DNA from: Sphingomonas populi
GTDB taxonomy: Bacteria; Pseudomonadota; Alphaproteobacteria; Sphingomonadales; Sphingomonadaceae
Reading direction: 5' to 3'
Assembly (NCBI RefSeq): GCF_004208535.1
Contig: NZ_SGIS01000013.1
Span: 1 to 64,000, forward strand
Length of the DNA: 64,000 nt
Made by a program: the position numbers and the translations under genes. Below, piece by piece: positions 57,309-64,000 of this stretch. Under the pieces are notes generated by a model that made no database searches, was not told where the DNA came from, and saw only the letters and a program-made list of their open reading frames with translations. The first letter of the stretch is position 1. Each line of letters starts with the position of its first letter.

Positions 57309-58690
57309 TCGCAAGCCCCGCCTGGCGCGGCAAACGCTTCGCGGTGCTGGGGCTGGCAAGGTCCGGCGCGGCGACCGTGCGCGCTCTGCTGGCGGGTGGG
57401 GCTGAGGTGGTCGCGTGGGATAGCGATGCGGCGAAGCGGGACGCTCTTTCTCCCTCTCCCCTCCGGGGAGAGGGTCGGGGAGAGGGGCTGTCCGAAGCGG
57501 TGTCGCCCGTGACTGCCCCTCTCCCAACCCTCTCCCCGGAGGGGAGAGGCCTTTTGTCGTTTGCCGATCCTGAATCGATCGACCTCACCGGGTTCGACGG
57601 CCTGATCGTGTCGCCGGGCGTGCCGCTTAACCGTCACCCCGTCGCCGCGAAGGCACGCGCGGCTGGCGTGCCGATCCTCGGCGACATCGAGCTGTTCGCG
57701 CAGGCGCGCGCGACGCTGCCGGCCCACAAGGTCGTCGGCATCACCGGCACCAACGGCAAATCGACCACCACCGCGCTGATCCACCACATCCTACAGACGG
57801 CGGGCGTGCCGAGCCTGATGGGCGGCAACATCGGCCTGCCCATTCTGGCGCAGGAACCGCTGCCAGAAGGTGGCGTGTACGTGCTCGAACTGTCGAGCTA
57901 CCAGATCGATCTGACCTACACCCTCGATTGCGATGTCGCGGTGCTGCTCAACATCACCCCTGACCATCTCGACCGTTACGATGGGTTCGCGGGCTATGCC
58001 GCCTCGAAATTTCGCCTCTTTCATATGCAATCCCACGACCACGTTGGTGTGATGCGCCGCGATGATCCGATCGCATCCGTACCTTCAATGGAGTGGAAGA
58101 ACGGACCGGGAAGCTGGCATTTGCCCGCAATAGGATGGGGCACAAATCTGCAAGGCAAATGGCCTTCCCTGCAAGGCCCGCATAATGCCGAAAACGCCGC
58201 TGCCGCCTATGCTGCGTGTTTCGAGCTTGGCCTGAAGACTGACTTCATTCTTGCTGCGATGGAGACCTTCACCGGCCTCCCGCACCGCATGGAGCGGGTC
58301 GCCACCCACGCCGGCGTCACCTTCGTCAACGACAGCAAGGCCACCAACCCCGAAAGCACCGCGCCAGCGCTCGCTGCGTTCGATCGCATCCATTGGATCG
58401 TCGGCGGCAAGGCCAAGGGCGCCGATCTCGACGCCTGCCGCCCGCACTTCGGCCATGTCGCGCGCGCCTATACGATCGGCGAGGCCGGACCCGTGTTCGC
58501 CGCACTCCTGCGCGACACGATGCCGGTCGAAGAGGCCGGCACGCTCGCCGCCGCCGTCGCCAGCGCCGCCGCGCAGGCACAGCCCGGCGATACCGTGCTG
58601 CTCTCCCCCGCCTGCGCGTCATTCGACCAGTTCCGCGACTTCGAACAGCGCGGCGATGTCTTTCGCGCCGCCGTCGAGGCGCTCAGGTGA
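57305..58690 (+). CDS. murD: UDP-MurNAc-L-Ala--D-Glu ligase with a repeat-encoded insertion
   Basis: A 461-residue Mur ligase adding D-Glu. ATP loop [20 protein letters not shown] (GTNGKST at residues 148-154), [40 protein letters not shown] and [20 protein letters not shown] are MurD hallmarks. Residues about 50-82 ([13 protein letters not shown], then [12 protein letters not shown]) come from a palindromic repeat inserted in frame between strands of the UDP-binding domain. Without it the protein would be about 428 residues, near normal. GTG start, GTGA overlap with mraY. Residues about 238-300 use less biased codons than the rest. Confidence 0.94.
   Translation: MIASPAWRGKRFAVLGLARSGAATVRALLAGGAEVVAWDSDAAKRDALSPSPLRGEGRGEGLSEAVSPVTAPLPTLSPEGRGLLSFADPESIDLTGFDGLIVSPGVPLNRHPVAAKARAAGVPILGDIELFAQARATLPAHKVVGITGTNGKSTTTALIHHILQTAGVPSLMGGNIGLPILAQEPLPEGGVYVLELSSYQIDLTYTLDCDVAVLLNITPDHLDRYDGFAGYAASKFRLFHMQSHDHVGVMRRDDPIASVPSMEWKNGPGSWHLPAIGWGTNLQGKWPSLQGPHNAENAAAAYAACFELGLKTDFILAAMETFTGLPHRMERVATHAGVTFVNDSKATNPESTAPALAAFDRIHWIVGGKAKGADLDACRPHFGHVARAYTIGEAGPVFAALLRDTMPVEEAGTLAAAVASAAAQAQPGDTVLLSPACASFDQFRDFEQRGDVFRAAVEALR
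57453..57549. repeat. Palindromic repeat inside murD, family 6 (copy A)
   Basis: Left arm 57453-57492 (CCTCTCCCCTCCGGGGAGAG, then GGTCGGGGAGAGGGGCTGTC) and right arm 57511-57549 are inverted with a few mismatches. The spacer is 18 bp. The whole repeat is translated as part of MurD without stops in that frame. A related copy at 63753-63838 forms the end of murB. Confidence 0.93.
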
Positions 58691-59901
58691 GCGAGAAGAA
58701 GACCTCCTTGTGGAAGCGGATGCAGGGCAGCGGCGGTCGATCGGACCGGTCGTGGCTGGGCATGTGGTTCTGGGACATCGACCGGGTGCTGCTGCTGCTC
58801 GTGCTGCTGCTGATCGGCGTCGGGGTGATCGCGGTCGGTTCGGCCTCGCCCTCGGCGGCGTCGCGCTATTCGGACGAGAAACACCATATCGCACCGCTCT
58901 ATTATCTGTGGTGGCAGCTTGCATGGGTGAGCGTGTCGATCCCGGTGATGCTGTTGATCTCGATGCTGCCGGTCGCGGTGGCGCGGCGGCTGGCGCTGTT
59001 CGGTGCGGTCGCGTTCCTGATCGCGCTGGCGGCGGTGCCGTTCGTCGGCGTGTCGAAGAACGGCGCGACGCGCTGGCTTAACCTCGGCGTGTCGCTGCTC
59101 CAGCCCTCAGAGTTCCTCAAGCCGTTCTTCATCGTTACGGTGGCGTGGGTGCTGTCGATGCGCGCGCAGGATGATGCGCTGCCGGTGGTGTTCATCACCG
59201 GCGCGTTCACCGCTTTGGTCGGCGTGCTGCTGATGCTCCAGCCCGATTTCGGCCAGACGATCGTGTTCATCTCGGTATGGTTCGCGCTGCTGATGATCTC
59301 GGGCACATCGACCAAGGTGATCCTCGGGCTGATCGCGCTCGCGCCGGCAGGCCTCGTTTCGGCCTATTTCTTCTATTCCACCGCGCAGAAGCGCATCAAC
59401 GCTTTCCTGTTTCCCGATGCCGAAGGGGAGGGCGCGCAGGACCATTTCCAGACCAACGCCGCGCACGCGACGATCACCCACGGCGGCTGGCGCGGAACTG
59501 GCCCGGCCGGCGGAACGATGAAGTTCCGGCTGCCCGAGGGGCATACCGACTATATCTTCTCGGTGATCGGCGAGGAATTCGGGCTGATCGCGTGCATGAT
59601 CATCGCTTTGCTGTTCTTCGCGATCGTGGTGCGCGTGTTCGTCAAACTGCTCGACGAACTCGACGAATTCCGCCTGTTCGCCGCCGCTGGCCTTGCCACG
59701 CAGTTCGGCGTGCAGGCGTTGATCTCGATGGCGGTCAACACCGGCCTCGCGCCGTCGAAGGGCATGACCTTGCCGTTCATCAGCTACGGCGGATCGTCGC
59801 TCGTCGCACTGTCGGCGGGAATGGGCTTGCTGCTGGCGTTCACCCGGCGCAATCCGTTCGTGTTGCGATCCCCCTATATCGCCAAATGGAGCGGCGTATG
59901 A
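58687..59901 (+). CDS. ftsW: Septal peptidoglycan polymerase FtsW
   Basis: A 404-residue SEDS-family protein with about ten membrane helices. It polymerises lipid II together with FtsI. Conserved blocks: GVSKNGATRWLNLGVSLLQP, SEFLKPFFIVTVAW, LLMLQPDFGQTIVFISVWFA, RLPEGHTDYIFSVIGEEFGL (loop with key residues) and GMTLPFISYGGSSLVALSAG. GTG start overlapping murD by 4 nt. Confidence 0.96.
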   Translation: MSEKKTSLWKRMQGSGGRSDRSWLGMWFWDIDRVLLLLVLLLIGVGVIAVGSASPSAASRYSDEKHHIAPLYYLWWQLAWVSVSIPVMLLISMLPVAVARRLALFGAVAFLIALAAVPFVGVSKNGATRWLNLGVSLLQPSEFLKPFFIVTVAWVLSMRAQDDALPVVFITGAFTALVGVLLMLQPDFGQTIVFISVWFALLMISGTSTKVILGLIALAPAGLVSAYFFYSTAQKRINAFLFPDAEGEGAQDHFQTNAAHATITHGGWRGTGPAGGTMKFRLPEGHTDYIFSVIGEEFGLIACMIIALLFFAIVVRVFVKLLDELDEFRLFAAAGLATQFGVQALISMAVNTGLAPSKGMTLPFISYGGSSLVALSAGMGLLLAFTRRNPFVLRSPYIAKWSGV

Positions 59902-61058
59902 GCAAACCCCGTCACTTCGTCCTCGCCGCCGGCGGGACGGGCGGCCACATGGTCCCGGCAGCGGCGCTCGCCGCCGAGTTGATCCGGCGCGGCCATTATG
60001 TCGCCTTGGTCAGCGACGAGCGCGGCGTGCGCTTCCCCGATCTGTTCGAGGGCATCCAGACGCATATCCTGCCGGCTGGCCGGCTCAGCGGTGGTCCGCT
60101 CGGCTATTACCGCGCCGCGCGTGAGATGTGGCGCGGTCGCGCGATGGCGATCGAGCTGTACAAGACCTTCCGCCCGGCGGCGGTGATCGGCTTCGGCGGC
60201 TATCCGGCGCTGCCCGCGCTGCTGGCAGCGTTCAACCAGAAGATCCCGACCGCGATCCACGAGCAGAACGCCGTGCTCGGCCGCGTCAACCGGCTGGTGG
60301 CGGGCAAGGTCGATGCGATCGCCACCTCCTACGCCAAGGTCGAGCGGCTCAAGCCGAGTCTCAACGACAAGACCCATCTCGTCGGCAATCCGGTGCGCGA
60401 TTCGGTGATCGCGATCCGCGCCAAACCCTATCCGTTGCTGGAGGAGGACGGCATCTTCCGCGTGCTGGTGACCGGCGGCAGCCAGGGCGCGAGCGTGCTG
60501 AGCAAGGTCGTGCCCGAGGGGCTGGCGATGCTCCCGGTCGCGTTCCGCCGTCGCTTGCAGGTGACGCATCAGGCGCGCGTTGAGGATATCGAGGCGTGCC
60601 GCGCCAAATATAAGGAACTCGACATCGCTGCCGATCTCGCGACGTATCTGCCCGATTTGCCCGAGCATCTGGCGTGGTCGCATCTGGTGATCGCGCGGGC
60701 GGGCGCCTCGACTTTGTCGGAACTGACCTGCGCGGGCCGCCCCGCCATCCTCGTGCCGCTGCCGAGCGCGACCGACGACCACCAGACCGTCAACGCGCGC
60801 GAGATGACTCTGGCCGGCGGCGCACGCACGATCGACCAGCGCGCGTTCACGCCAGTCGAACTCGCCAAGCAGATGCAGCGGCTCGGGCTCGATCCGGCAG
60901 CGCTCCAGAACGCTGCGGTGCGCGCGCGCGGTTGCGGCCGTCCCGATGCCGCGCGCGACCTCGCCGATCTGGTCGAGAGCCTCGGCGAGACCAAGGGCGA
61001 CCTGCCGATCGGTGTGCCGCTCCCCGCCGCGTTCCGCGACAAGGCGGCGTTCGCATGA
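59898..61058 (+). CDS. murG: Lipid II synthase MurG
   Basis: A 386-residue GT28-fold glycosyltransferase adding GlcNAc to lipid I. N-terminal [20 protein letters not shown], the second glycine loop [20 protein letters not shown], then [39 protein letters not shown] and [20 protein letters not shown] with [19 protein letters not shown] at the UDP-GlcNAc site. It overlaps ftsW and murC by 4 nt. Confidence 0.97.
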   Translation: MSKPRHFVLAAGGTGGHMVPAAALAAELIRRGHYVALVSDERGVRFPDLFEGIQTHILPAGRLSGGPLGYYRAAREMWRGRAMAIELYKTFRPAAVIGFGGYPALPALLAAFNQKIPTAIHEQNAVLGRVNRLVAGKVDAIATSYAKVERLKPSLNDKTHLVGNPVRDSVIAIRAKPYPLLEEDGIFRVLVTGGSQGASVLSKVVPEGLAMLPVAFRRRLQVTHQARVEDIEACRAKYKELDIAADLATYLPDLPEHLAWSHLVIARAGASTLSELTCAGRPAILVPLPSATDDHQTVNAREMTLAGGARTIDQRAFTPVELAKQMQRLGLDPAALQNAAVRARGCGRPDAARDLADLVESLGETKGDLPIGVPLPAAFRDKAAFA

Positions 61059-62461
61059 GGGGCGTCGCGACCGACATCGGCACGATCCATTTCGTCGGCA
61101 TCGGCGGCATCGGCATGTCCGGCATCGCCGAGGTGATGAAGAACCTCGGCTACAACGTGCAGGGTTCCGACGTGGCCGAGAGCTATGTCGTCGAGGGCTT
61201 GCGCGCCAAGGGCATCCCCGTTGCGATCGGCCACAAGGCCGAGAATCTCGGCGATGCGGCGGTGATCGTCACCTCGACCGCGATCAAGCGCGGCAACCCG
61301 GAAGTCGAGGCGGCGCTCGCCAACCGCGTGCCGGTGGTGCGCCGGGCCGAAATGCTCGCCGAACTGATGCGACTGAAATCGACCGTCGCGGTCGCCGGCA
61401 CGCACGGCAAGACCACCACCACCTCGATGGTCGCGGCGTTGCTCGATGCCGGTGGGGTCGATCCGACCGTCATCAACGGGGGCATCATCAACAGCTACGG
61501 CTCGAACGCGCGTTTGGGCGCGAGCGACTGGATGGTGGTCGAAGCCGACGAGAGCGACGGCAGCTTCCTGCGCCTCGACGGCACGATCGCGGTGGTCACC
61601 AACATCGATCCCGAGCATCTCGATCATTATGGCTCGTTCGACCGGGTCAAGGACGCGTTCGTCGAGTTCGTCGAGAACGTGCCGTTCTACGGCGCGGCCT
61701 TGCTGTGCCTCGATCACCCCGAGGTGCAGGGCATCCTGCCGCGCGTGCGCGACCGGCGCATCGTCACCTACGGCTTCTCGACCCAGGCCGATGTGCGCGG
61801 CGTCAACGTCGTGCCGATCCCCGGCGGCAACCGCTTCGAGACGATCGTGCGCCAGCGCGACGGCACGACCCGCTCGATCGAGGGGATCGAACTGCCGATG
61901 CCGGGGCGCCACAACGTCCAGAACGCGCTCGCCGCGATCGGCGTGGCGCTCGAACTGGGCATCGACGACGCGACGATCCAGCAGGGTTTCGCCAAGTTCC
62001 ACGGCGTCAAGCGGCGCTTCACCAAGGTCGGCGAGACCGGCGGTGTGACCGTGATCGACGATTACGGCCACCACCCGGTCGAAATCCGCGCGGTGCTGGC
62101 GGCGGCGCGCGAGGGTGTCGAGAATCGCGTCATCGCGGTGGTGCAGCCGCATCGCTATTCGCGGCTCGGCGCGCTGATGGAGGAGTTCCAGGGCGCGTTC
62201 AACGACGCTGACATGGTCTATGTGACGCCGGTCTATGCGGCTGGCGAAGCGCCGGTCGAGGGTGTCGATGCCGAGGCGTTGGTGGAGGGCCTGAAGCGTC
62301 GTGGCCACCGCTCCGCCGCGACGATCGCCGATGCCGACGCGCTCGCCGCGACGCTCGCCGGCGTGGTGCAGCCGGGCGATATGGTGGTGTGCCTCGGTGC
62401 GGGCGACATCACCAAATGGGCGGCGGGTCTCGCCCCGGCGATCGAGGCGGCCCGCGCATGA
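61055..62461 (+). CDS. murC: UDP-MurNAc--L-alanine ligase
   Basis: A 468-residue Mur ligase catalysing the first peptide addition. [20 protein letters not shown] at the N-terminus, ATP loop [79 protein letters not shown] and [15 protein letters not shown] are all diagnostic. ATGA overlap with murG. Confidence 0.97.
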   Translation: MRGVATDIGTIHFVGIGGIGMSGIAEVMKNLGYNVQGSDVAESYVVEGLRAKGIPVAIGHKAENLGDAAVIVTSTAIKRGNPEVEAALANRVPVVRRAEMLAELMRLKSTVAVAGTHGKTTTTSMVAALLDAGGVDPTVINGGIINSYGSNARLGASDWMVVEADESDGSFLRLDGTIAVVTNIDPEHLDHYGSFDRVKDAFVEFVENVPFYGAALLCLDHPEVQGILPRVRDRRIVTYGFSTQADVRGVNVVPIPGGNRFETIVRQRDGTTRSIEGIELPMPGRHNVQNALAAIGVALELGIDDATIQQGFAKFHGVKRRFTKVGETGGVTVIDDYGHHPVEIRAVLAAAREGVENRVIAVVQPHRYSRLGALMEEFQGAFNDADMVYVTPVYAAGEAPVEGVDAEALVEGLKRRGHRSAATIADADALAATLAGVVQPGDMVVCLGAGDITKWAAGLAPAIEAARA

Positions 62462-62628
62462 GTGACGCCTTCGCCGACGCGATCAAGCTTCAGCAGCAGA
62501 TGCTCGACGCGCAGAAGGCGTCGATCGCGGACACGCGCGCGACGCTGGAACAGGCCAGTCGCGACATCGCCGAGGCGAACCTTGAGGCGATGAAGGCGTG
62601 GGCGCGGGTGTGGAACGTGTGGCTGTGA
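62458..62628 (+). CDS. Small conserved-looking helical ORF between murC and murB
   Basis: A 56-residue protein ([20 protein letters not shown], then [20 protein letters not shown] and WARVWNVWL) that overlaps the murC stop as ATGA. It is almost entirely a single amphipathic helix with a Trp-rich C-terminal end. Tight coupling to murC suggests a real gene. No function is known to me. Two palindromic repeats follow it. Confidence 0.6.
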   Translation: MSDAFADAIKLQQQMLDAQKASIADTRATLEQASRDIAEANLEAMKAWARVWNVWL

Positions 62629-62644
62629 TGTCGCGCGCGGTCTT

Positions 62645-62722
62645 GTTCTCCCGCGAAAGCGGGAGCCCAGAGCCAAGCAGCGCAGCGTTCGCGGCTCTGG
62701 ACCCCCGCGTGCGCGGGGGAAC
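62645..62722. repeat. Palindromic two-arm repeat, family 1 (copy B)
   Basis: Left arm 62645-62674 (CTCCCGCGAAAGCGGGAG then CCCAGAGCC) and right arm about 62693-62722 (GGCTCTGG then CCCCCGCGTGCGCGGGGG). It matches the copy at 12950-13027 with a different spacer. It lies between the small ORF and murB. Confidence 0.9.
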
Positions 62723-62759
62723 GGGTGTGTGTGCGGCCATCCCCGCGATGCCCCATCAC

Positions 62760-62836
62760 CCGTTCGTGCCGAGCGAAGTCGAGGCACAAAGCGCGCCGCG
62801 AGGGGCATGTCCCTCGACTTCGCTCGGGACGAACGG
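62760..62836. repeat. Palindromic two-arm repeat, family 2 (copy C)
   Basis: Left arm 62760-62787 (CCGTTCGTGCCGAGCGAAG then TCGAGGCAC) and right arm about 62807-62836 (CCCTCGACTTCGCTCGGGAC then GAACGG). It follows a family 1 repeat by 37 bp, so two different families stand in tandem directly upstream of murB. Confidence 0.88.
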
Positions 62837-62854
62837 ATGGGGGATGGTCTCGTC

Positions 62855-63844
62855 GTGACTGTCGCTCCCGTCCTCCCCGAAACGCGCGGCCGTCTCACCC
62901 CCGGCGCGCCGCTCGCGCCGCTCGTCTGGTTCAAGACCGGCGGGCCGGCCGATTGGCTGTTCGAACCGCAGGACGCCGCCGATCTCGCTGCCTTCCTCGC
63001 CAACCTCGACCCGTCGGTGCCGGTGATGGCGCTCGGCCTCGGCTCGAACCTGATCGTGCGCGACGGCGGCTGGCCCGGCGTGGTGGTGCGGCTCGGCAAG
63101 GCGTTCGCGACTGTCGAGCAGGTCGATGCGACGGCCTTGCGGTGCGGCGGCGGCGCGTCGGGCATCCTCGTTTCCTCCAAGGCGCGCGACGCCGGCATCG
63201 GGGGTATCGAATTCCTGCGTTCGATCCCCGGCACGGTCGGCGGGTTCGTGCGGATGAACGGCGGCGCTTATGGCCGTGAGGTCAAGGACATCCTCGTCGA
63301 CTGCGACGTCGTGCTGCGCTCGGGCGAGCGCGTCACGCTGGCGCTCGGCGATCTCGGCTACACCTATCGCCACAGTGCGCTGCCCGAAGGCGCGATCGTG
63401 GTGAGCGCAACCTTCCGTGGCTACCCTGAGCAAACCGCCGTGATCCAGGGCGAGATGCTCCGCATCGCCGCCGCGCGCGAGGCCTCGCAGCCGCTGCGCT
63501 CGAAGACCGGCGGCTCGACCTTCAAGAACCCCCATGGCCACAAGGCCTGGGCGCTGATCGATGCTGCCGGCTGTCGCGGTCTCACCCGTGGCGACGCGCA
63601 GGTCAGCGAGAAACATTGCAACTTCCTGCTCAACCTTGGTGAAGCGACGAGCAGCGATATCGAAGCCTTGGGAGACGACGTGATCGAACGGGTGAAAGCG
63701 CATTCGGGCGTGACGCTGGAATGGGAGATACAGCGGGTGGGTATCAAATCTCCCTCTCCCCTCCGGGGAGAGGGGCAGTCCAGCAGCGCTGCGCCCGCGA
63801 CTGCCCCTCTTCCAACCCTCTCCCCGGAGGGGAGAGGGCTATGA
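62855..63844 (+). CDS. murB: UDP-MurNAc dehydrogenase with repeat-encoded tail
   Basis: A 329-residue FAD enzyme making UDP-MurNAc. [60 protein letters not shown] and [20 protein letters not shown], then the Ser/Glu region near [13 protein letters not shown] at 62855 ([16 protein letters not shown]) is chosen. ATG at 62837 is an alternative. The last 30 residues (from [11 protein letters not shown]) are encoded by a palindromic repeat that runs to the stop and overlaps the ddl ATG. Confidence 0.93.
   Translation: MTVAPVLPETRGRLTPGAPLAPLVWFKTGGPADWLFEPQDAADLAAFLANLDPSVPVMALGLGSNLIVRDGGWPGVVVRLGKAFATVEQVDATALRCGGGASGILVSSKARDAGIGGIEFLRSIPGTVGGFVRMNGGAYGREVKDILVDCDVVLRSGERVTLALGDLGYTYRHSALPEGAIVVSATFRGYPEQTAVIQGEMLRIAAAREASQPLRSKTGGSTFKNPHGHKAWALIDAAGCRGLTRGDAQVSEKHCNFLLNLGEATSSDIEALGDDVIERVKAHSGVTLEWEIQRVGIKSPSPLRGEGQSSSAAPATAPLPTLSPEGRGL
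63753..63838. repeat. Palindromic repeat at the murB end, family 6 (copy B)
   Basis: Left arm 63753-63780 (CCTCTCCCCTCCGGGGAGAG, then GGGCAGTC) is shortened by a 10-bp deletion. Right arm 63799-63838 is complete. It encodes the MurB tail, and its last bases (GGAGGGGAGAGGG) form the ddl ribosome-binding site. It matches the copy inside murD. Confidence 0.92.
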
Positions 63845-64000
63845 GCAAGTCTCTTCACATCGCCGTGCTTATGGGCGGCTGGTCGGCCGAGCGTGAGGTT
63901 TCCCTCATGTCCGGCACCGGCGTCGCCGACGCGCTTGAATCGCGCGGCCACCGCGTCACGCGCATCGACATGGACCGCGACGTGGCGGCGAAGCTCGCCG
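63841..64000 (+). CDS. ddl: D-alanine--D-alanine ligase, N-terminal part (cut by window edge)
   Basis: The first 53 residues of Ddl are visible: [20 protein letters not shown] and [19 protein letters not shown], the [10 protein letters not shown] block of the N-terminal domain. The enzyme joins two D-alanines for MurF. ATG overlaps the murB stop, and the preceding palindromic repeat supplies GGAGGGGAGAGGG as ribosome-binding site. The rest lies beyond the window, where ftsQ/A/Z are expected. Confidence 0.93.
   Translation, partial: MSKSLHIAVLMGGWSAEREVSLMSGTGVADALESRGHRVTRIDMDRDVAAKLA

Noticed and set aside
1..64000. CRISPR arrays, rRNA genes, replication origin
   Set aside because: No regularly spaced direct repeats, rRNA-like sequence or DnaA-box cluster was noticed, although rpmH-rnpA can lie near an origin in other bacteria.

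Overview
The window looks like chromosomal DNA of a Sphingomonas-type alphaproteobacterium. The evidence is the high G+C content, GTG starts and 1-4 nt start/stop overlaps, a complete dcw (division and cell wall) cluster, and alphaproteobacterial families (DUF2155, NDUFA12-like, GapR/DUF2312, PKHD-type hydroxylase, SapC, SPFH/NrtR). The exact species cannot be named from the sequence alone.

Layout. 1-3850 is the end of an integrated element. An IS630-type insertion sequence cuts into it from the left, and twelve very small plus-strand genes follow, each overlapping the next by 1-4 nt. They end with an AlpA-type regulator and include an acyl-carrier-protein-like gene and a GapR-like gene. 4188-8283 holds an outer-membrane protein, a 2-hydroxy-acid oxidase, a PKHD-type hydroxylase and an M20 peptidase. 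8294-15529 is a minus-strand run whose order of transcription is DUF1592 (two haem c motifs), DUF1552, an ankyrin protein, cytochrome c', cytochrome b561 and SapC. It looks like an envelope redox module of unknown purpose. 15722-17830 carries a secreted adenosine-deaminase-like enzyme and a ParDE toxin-antitoxin pair. 17864-22571 is an NAD-salvage locus: pncB, an NAD-kinase-like protein and an SPFH protein, then an NrtR-like NUDIX regulator divergent from a nicotinamidase.

22664-29334 has a dienelactone hydrolase, dapE, a cupin and the minus-strand run rpmH-rnpA-yidD-yidC-engB-GST. 29574-32068 has comM, a DUF559 nuclease-like gene enclosed by inverted palindromic repeats, and a Gre factor. 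32157-37833 is a LacI-controlled glycoside locus (LacI, MFS transporter, GH3 glucosidase) with three matching operators and the frameshifted remnant of a tryptophan halogenase. 38929-39905 is tRNA-Trp, secE and nusG. 40011-49211 contains a fatty acyl-AMP ligase, recX, a double cold-shock protein, DUF192, NDUFA12, DUF2155, aat, a ParA-type ATPase, a UDG-like glycosylase with VapBC, and cysK. 49554-64000 is the dcw cluster: mraZ, rsmH, ftsL, ftsI, murE, murF, mraY, murD, ftsW, murG, murC, a 56-codon ORF, murB and ddl (cut by the window end).

The most unusual theme is a set of palindromic repeats built like REPINs, each with two hairpin arms in inverted orientation around a short spacer. Nine or ten copies in several families lie between genes. 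One is inserted in frame inside murD and adds about 33 residues, one encodes the MurB tail and the ddl ribosome-binding site, and one provides the murF ribosome-binding site. One pair of arms encloses the DUF559 gene, which suggests an autonomous partner for the short copies. A second oddity is rnpA, which has no ATG, GTG or TTG where its conserved N-terminus begins, while its frame stays open through the whole of rpmH.
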